From the NCBI GenBank assembly GCA_021613335.1, contig JAJTWR010000386.1, forward strand, positions 1 to 64,000: DNA of 64,000 nt, read 5' to 3'. Shown here piece by piece: positions 58,861 to 64,000 of the stretch (position 1 is the first letter of the stretch; the number at the start of each line of letters is the position of its first letter). The notes beneath the pieces were generated by a model. That model was not told where the DNA came from and did not search any database. It saw only the letters and a program-made list of their open reading frames with translations. The DNA comes from Whitmania pigra (Eukaryota > Annelida > Clitellata > Hirudinida > Haemopidae). Position numbers and translations under genes: made by a program.

Positions 58861-59253
58861 AACAACAAGCAATTTGGATGACAGAGATTGTAAAATCTGT
58901 GAAGAGACATTATTTTCAACTTCTCGTTTACTAGATTATGACATAAAATTGATCTTAAAAGTCAAATTAGTTTCTTTTTTCATGATTTTGACCAGGCCTT
59001 AATAGAGTCTTTTCGTATACTCAAAAATGGACTGTTTATGTATTTTATTTCACAACCAACACCTTTGGACATATTATTTAGCCAAAAAAAATCAAAAGTA
59101 TTTTAATGAGATCTGTGGACTGTATTCTGAGATTACGAGCTCTTAGAATCTTAGCTGGCATAAAAATTTAGCAAAACAAACATTGGAATGATGCTAGTTG
59201 AATAGAATGATTGGATTCAAAATATCATTTGCGAGAAAGCTCTTGTTGGTGAC
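58861..59253. other. Convergent 3' ends of eIF3a and ERGIC1
   Basis: 394 bases between two stop codons on opposite strands. It must contain both 3' UTRs or their overlap; no canonical AATAAA pair is obvious. Confidence 0.5.
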
Positions 59254-60967
59254 CTAGCTGAGTTTTCCCATCTGAGCCTTCTTGAAGATTTCAGATGCGG
59301 TGAATAACATGGAGTCAACAATCCCAGCAACGGTGAACGTTCCTCCAACGATGGCGCAAACCTAATTTTTGATGTGATAAAGTACTGAGCATTGCTATGA
59401 TTGCAATAAATAGAAAAATCACTAAACTTACAGTAGTTAGAAAGCTGTAAATTGGCTTTGCTTTTTCAATGTATTTGACAGTAATGGGACTCATGTCATA
59501 TTTGAACCATATGACGGGTGTCACTTGGTGGCCGTGCCCAAGTTGAATCATTGACTGTAAATAACAAGTTTTGAGGTTTGTCAAAACAAATTTGAGAGAT
59601 TACACAAAATATTTGTATATGCTATCTATCTATGTACCTAATTTTGATTGCATGTAAAAAAAATTTAATGAGAACAGATCTAAAGAAAAAAGTCATACCC
59701 TATGAGCAAAGGTGTATTGGTATGCATGAGCAAATGTATTTCCGCGGGAGTCTTCAAAATATGACGGCACAATTTTTAAAAAGTATTCGTGAGTATTCAA
59801 GGCTGAAATAAAGAAAGCAGATTCCCAATGCATTTACTAAAAAGTAGGCTCTTAACCTTTACTGAGTTGTTAAATTAAACTAGCAATAAAATAACCTACC
59901 AAATGATTCTTCATGAGAGATGTTACTCAAGGAATTGAATGAGCCATGGGGCTTGTAATTCTGGCAAGTTTAGTATATATTTGTATATTTCTACTTTTAC
60001 AAGCTAATTGCATAAATAAAAAATCTATTCCATTTAATGTATTATGACTCTCTCATAATTCATATTGGACTTATTAATAGGCTATGTTCTTACATTAAGT
60101 AATTTTTCTCCAAATGTGATTTCATGGATCTTGTGAGTCATGTCTGGATTAGACGGCTGCTCTCTAGAAGAATGAGTTGATACATGAAAATTTCCTGGGA
60201 CCTGAAAGGGAAATGTTAAAATTTACAAAAAAAGAAGAAAAATCAGAAAAAAATCCAATAGAGGATATAAAATCTGCGAATACCTAATAAGTAATCTTAA
60301 ACATATAAATTAATGTTATATTACATGACAACAGTGCATTCAAACAAATGGTAGTACTTTATTTATTTTAAAAGTGGCTTTAAATCTGCAACCCCCATCT
60401 CCTACAGGAATTTTTTCTGTGTTTTCAATAAAGCCAACTTCATGTCTACCCAGGTCGTCTTGGATGTCCAATCCCACATCTGCCAAATATCACATTACCA
60501 TTAAATTAATGAATTAAGAGCTGCACAACTGCATTAATAGTATAATATAGTAAAGATATAATGTAAAGACTTACACTTGCAATCCATCTTCAAAAGTGTC
60601 ATATCCAGATTCACACCTATTTTTTCCATGGCATTTGTTGGGTCGGCCACAAACATGTCTGACACTCTAAAAAAATTTTACCTGTGTGTTTAAGCAGATG
60701 TATTACACATAACCTATGAAAATGAACTACCCACTCACATCTCTGGTGAAAGAAATGATGATAGCTCCGAAATAAAAAGATAGCATATGAAAATGCAACT
60801 TAAAACGGATATGCATGCCCCTGCATAAGTTGGCTGAGTGAGATCTTTCGGGATTTTTCTGTAAATGTCGAGTCTGCCAAAGCAACAATCAGTTCATGAT
60901 GTGTCTGTTTTTAGAAGTTCGCTAACATGGAAAATTTAAATCTCCACCTTCTGATGTCATACTGCAT
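59254..60967 (-). CDS. ERGIC1: ER-Golgi intermediate compartment protein 1 (ERGIC-32)
   Basis: A cargo-receptor subunit that cycles between ER and Golgi with ERGIC2 and ERGIC3. Exons read MQYDIRRLDIYRKIPKDLTQ at 60967, followed by a first membrane segment, GACISVLSCIFICYLFISEL. The lumenal part has DVGLDIQDDLGRHEVG, VPGNFHVSTHSS and NPDMTHKIHEITFG. A second membrane segment follows VIWFKYDMSPITVKYIEK and contains CAIVGGTFTVAGIVDS. The protein ends FKKAQMGKLS before TAG at 59254. Order, topology and both membrane helices fit ERGIC1 along its whole length. Confidence 0.95.
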
Positions 60968-62679
60968 TTTTAGAAACGTTTTCTAAGTAAGACGCCCGCT
61001 TTATCTGAACCCGTACCAATATCGAACCCTTCAGGTAACGTGTCGTGTCAGCAAGCAATATAGGATTTAAACGATTAACAAACTAAAAATCTATTTAGAG
61101 AAAAAACTTTGCTTGTACAGATTTGTATGATTTTAAAGTTATGTGTATTATTGATTTATTTTTGACACGGTTAAGTTTTTCCAGGTGTTGCTAAAACTTT
61201 GGAGATGATTCCTTATTAGACATATGAAATGATAATGTATTGCATGTAATATTGCAACATTATAGTTAAGCACAGACGATTCGATTTGTCACTTGTCAAT
61301 GTCATAACTAACCGCAAGTGAAAAAATCTTTGTCGATTAATATCAGCCTTTGACGTTTACTCAAATCCTGATTTCTAATTGATGTCATGAAGAATATATT
61401 AATTTAATTATAATCTATAAAATATTTGACATGTGATTAAGCCTTCAAGTGAATGATGGATAGAATTTAATTAATTGTTTGATCTTAAATGGGTAGTGGC
61501 TTGTTTGAAAACAAAAAAATTTGAAAAACTAAAAATAAAGACATATCGACACCTATTACCACTTCTCTTGACGTAACTTCTGACATTCGTAAAAACACGG
61601 TTCCGCTTAACCTAACAATACTTGTGGTTCGCTAGGCCTTAACCTGTTCTCGCATTACACTATGATTTATTCTCTAAGAACCCAACGAGTGACGCAATAG
61701 GATTATTTTAGTTGATAGCATTGATGTGTTGTCTATAGTTTGGATTATCATTGGCTCACGAGTTGGAGATTTTTTCCAGGCGAGGAGTGAGGAATTTATG
61801 CCGGATTGCCGCGGTTGGGAAAATTTCAGAATTCAGACACGGGAATACACTATAAGAAACGGTATTTTGCTTTTATTTAGTACAGTTATATATTGCGGAT
61901 AAATATTGTTGGTGTAATATAATTTTCGAATTATGTTAGATTTTCGCATTTCAGCAGCACCCCGACCACCCTAAAACCGGGACTGTCGGGAGTTACCTAT
62001 CGGTCCCTATTTCTAAAAAATGAAGAACCAATGATTTGATTTTCATAAAAAATTTCACACGAGCGCTGGTGCACGTAAGTAGCACAGAAATAATTAACAC
62101 ATTCATATGATTAAATAATACCCCCTTTTATAACCTTGGAAAGACGTAATGTCATTTCTTAGAAATTCATAAAAATATCGGCGCCTTGTTGTTCAGACTA
62201 GGAAAATCGGTGCAATTCAATACGGTTTCTATTTCAATACTTTCTTTGTAGAAGTAACATGTTAAACTAAATCTCACCAGGTGCGAGGAAGATGTTTTTA
62301 CAGGCTTAAAGTAACATGAATGAAATAATTTTAAGGGACATCGTTTTTTTTTTTTAGATATATTTGATAAAACTGGAATAGAAACTATCCTGGATAAGCC
62401 GGATTTTAAATCACAATATATTATAAAAGAATAATTTGAATGAGGCACCGATCATCGTTCGAGCAGCTGGACGAGTCACCAATAATTAGTTTAAACTGTT
62501 ATTTAATATGTGTCGCAATTTAACATTACAGCATTTCTTGCCAATTGACGAATGTGTAAAATATCCTTCAGAATTTGAAGTCGAGATTGTCGAGACTTAA
62601 ACGACTATAACAAATTAAACTAAGCCAAATTACATAAAATTTAATAATCATGAAGTGATCAAAAAAGGATGGAGTCGGC
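60968..62679. other. Intergenic region upstream of ERGIC1
   Basis: No gene is seen. GC-richer patches occur at 61760-61830 and 61950-62015; the second (ccgaccaccctaaaaccggg, then gactgtcgggag) might be a repeat, but no partner copy is found in this window. Confidence 0.4.
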
Positions 62680-62800
62680 ATTTCAAAACAAGCGCTCTGG
62701 AGCTTCCCTGCTACTGGCCAGTGCGGTGCACGTAGCTATGACAGGTGTTATTCATAGTTAAATTGGGCTGGCCCACTAACTTTGTGAGAACGTGAGGCAG
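62680..62800 (+). other. Candidate non-coding 5' exon of the right-edge gene
   Basis: A GC-richer stretch ends in a strong donor, gaggcag then gtgagtgtg, at 62800/62801. A matching acceptor (ttcacag, about 63007-63013) stands just ahead of the ATG at 63021. The transcription start is unknown. Confidence 0.45.
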
Positions 62801-63020
62801 GTGAGTGTGATCAGAGTTTACTAAAAACAAACGAGTAAGCTTTGAAGATGTGTTGATGGAATGTACGGTGCTAAGCATTGTTTTGTTTTTTACCCGATGA
62901 AGAACCTTTGTTATTTATGTTGAAGTTCATCTTTACACGGATTCGTTTAGTGTTAAATTGTCGTCTGCTAGATTGAATCGAATCAGTAATATTACTGCTA
63001 TTAAATATTCACAGTCGATT

Positions 63021-63912
63021 ATGAGTGCAAGCGAACAATTACGTAAAAGGAAATTCTTGATAGCCAGTTCTAGAAAGTTTAGCCACCAAAAAGACAATTC
63101 GACTATGAATTACTCAACTTGCGAGCGAAAATCAATCAAAAACGAGGTGAGTCGCTGAAGATGAAATGTTAAATCGTTCTTTTGTGAAATTCAAAAGGAC
63201 TTTTATGGAATGTTTTATTTAATTACAAATGAGTGAATATAATTGCTAATTAATTAGTAATTATTCTTAGCAGAATGCATGGAAAAGAGAGACAAAGGCA
63301 CTTCTCTTTGAGCAGTGTTGTCACCAATTATTATTGAAATTAAATAAAAACAGAAAAGTTAAATTAGAAAAGCATAGGATTGCTCGAAGGATAAGAGCCT
63401 TGAAAGATAAAACTTCACAGGTATGTTCATTTTTTGTTATTATTTTTAAGTTAACAGTTCAACATTTTGTTACTTATTTATGTGTCATAGATATATAGTC
63501 TTATTCAGTGTCATTAAAGAACATATAACTTTGATATTTATAAGTTGCTTGATATGAGTGGTATGTTGAGGCTGGTTTGTTTGTATTACGATTTTAGATC
63601 AACCTTTGAAGTTTTTGTTTATCTGATATAAATGCTGGAACTTATGGTTTTTTAATTTTACACTTCATTACATTACATTCATCTACACAAACTTCATTGT
63701 TTGATACATTAGCTACAGAAATACTTCTTCCCCGATATTTTTATTACTCTGCAACCTACATTCCTTTGGAAGACCTGGACAACCTCAGATTTTTCCGAAG
63801 GCGTTTTTTATGCTACTTGTTCACATTACATTCCATTGGATGGAAAAAGTGGCTTCGATTCCCTTGTTGCCTGGACCGAATCCTTAGCAAAATATCTAGA
63901 TACGTTATCAAG
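63021..63912 (+). CDS. Unassigned protein, N-terminal part (cut by window edge)
   Basis: Three exons fit in phase 0. 63021-63146 reads MSASEQLRKRKFLIASSRKF onwards. 63274-63420 is NAWKRETKALLFEQCCHQLL onwards, very basic and helical. 63713 to about 63912 is LQKYFFPDIFITLQPTFLWK onwards, with SHYIPLDGKSGFDSLVAWTE. The donors gtgagt, gtatgt and gtaggt follow the exons. The basic N-terminus with a predicted coiled coil precedes what looks like the start of a folded domain. I do not recognise the family, and the gene continues beyond 64000. Confidence 0.6.
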
Positions 63913-64000
63913 TAGGTTTATTCTTTATTTTAGGAAGTTATATAATATAAATTAAGACTAACAAATGAAGCCAGAGCTAGGTGAAAAAGAACTAAAATGC

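Noticed and set aside
61950..62015. Possible structured RNA or tRNA in a GC-richer patch
   Set aside because: No cloverleaf, no box A/B pair and no clear stem could be drawn. I saw no tRNA or rRNA gene in the window.

Overview
This is a 64 kb window from the nuclear genome of an invertebrate animal. It is AT-rich, coding exons are short and interrupted by many small GT-AG introns, and the genes are typical metazoan ones: a germline Piwi protein, an O-GalNAc transferase, EDRF1, an SR-protein kinase, a myosin XV-type tail and a thyroglobulin-domain membrane protein. R2-like, CR1-like and MITE-like transposon remains lie between the genes. I cannot name the phylum; an arthropod or another protostome is my best guess. 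No bacterial, viral or CRISPR-like locus is visible.

Left part (1-11.4 kb). A dimethylarginine dimethylaminohydrolase (DDAH) gene on the minus strand runs off the left edge. Its first exon and upstream flank were copied about 6 kb to the right. That second copy carries a stop codon and is split by a decayed R2-like non-LTR retrotransposon of about 3.7 kb. Between the two copies lies an intronless 832-codon HECT ubiquitin ligase of TRIP12/UFD4 type, and a small element with inverted repeats and a candidate 8-bp target duplication.

Middle part (11.4-36.5 kb). An intronless SF3B5 gene comes first. It is followed by an unassigned type I membrane protein with a thyroglobulin type-1 domain, acidic Ser-Gly sites and an RGD motif. 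Then comes a minus-strand gene of more than 30 exons that encodes a myosin XV-like MyTH4/FERM tail with no motor domain. A divergent plus-strand polypeptide N-acetylgalactosaminyltransferase follows. A complete minus-strand Piwi-clade Argonaute ends convergent with it.

Right part (36.5-64 kb). A 4 kb stretch holds one unassigned coding exon. Next are SRPK (minus) and EDRF1 (plus), divergent with only 528 bp between start codons. After these come eIF3a (plus), ERGIC1 (minus, convergent with eIF3a) and an unassigned plus-strand gene cut by the right edge. The genes are unrelated housekeeping and developmental loci; I see no operon or functional cluster. The least ordinary loci are the motorless myosin XV tail, the putative membrane proteoglycan, and the duplicated DDAH exon with its nested insertions. 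Exon borders were read by eye from splice signals and protein continuity, so treat them as good to a few bases where exact numbers are given and as approximate elsewhere.
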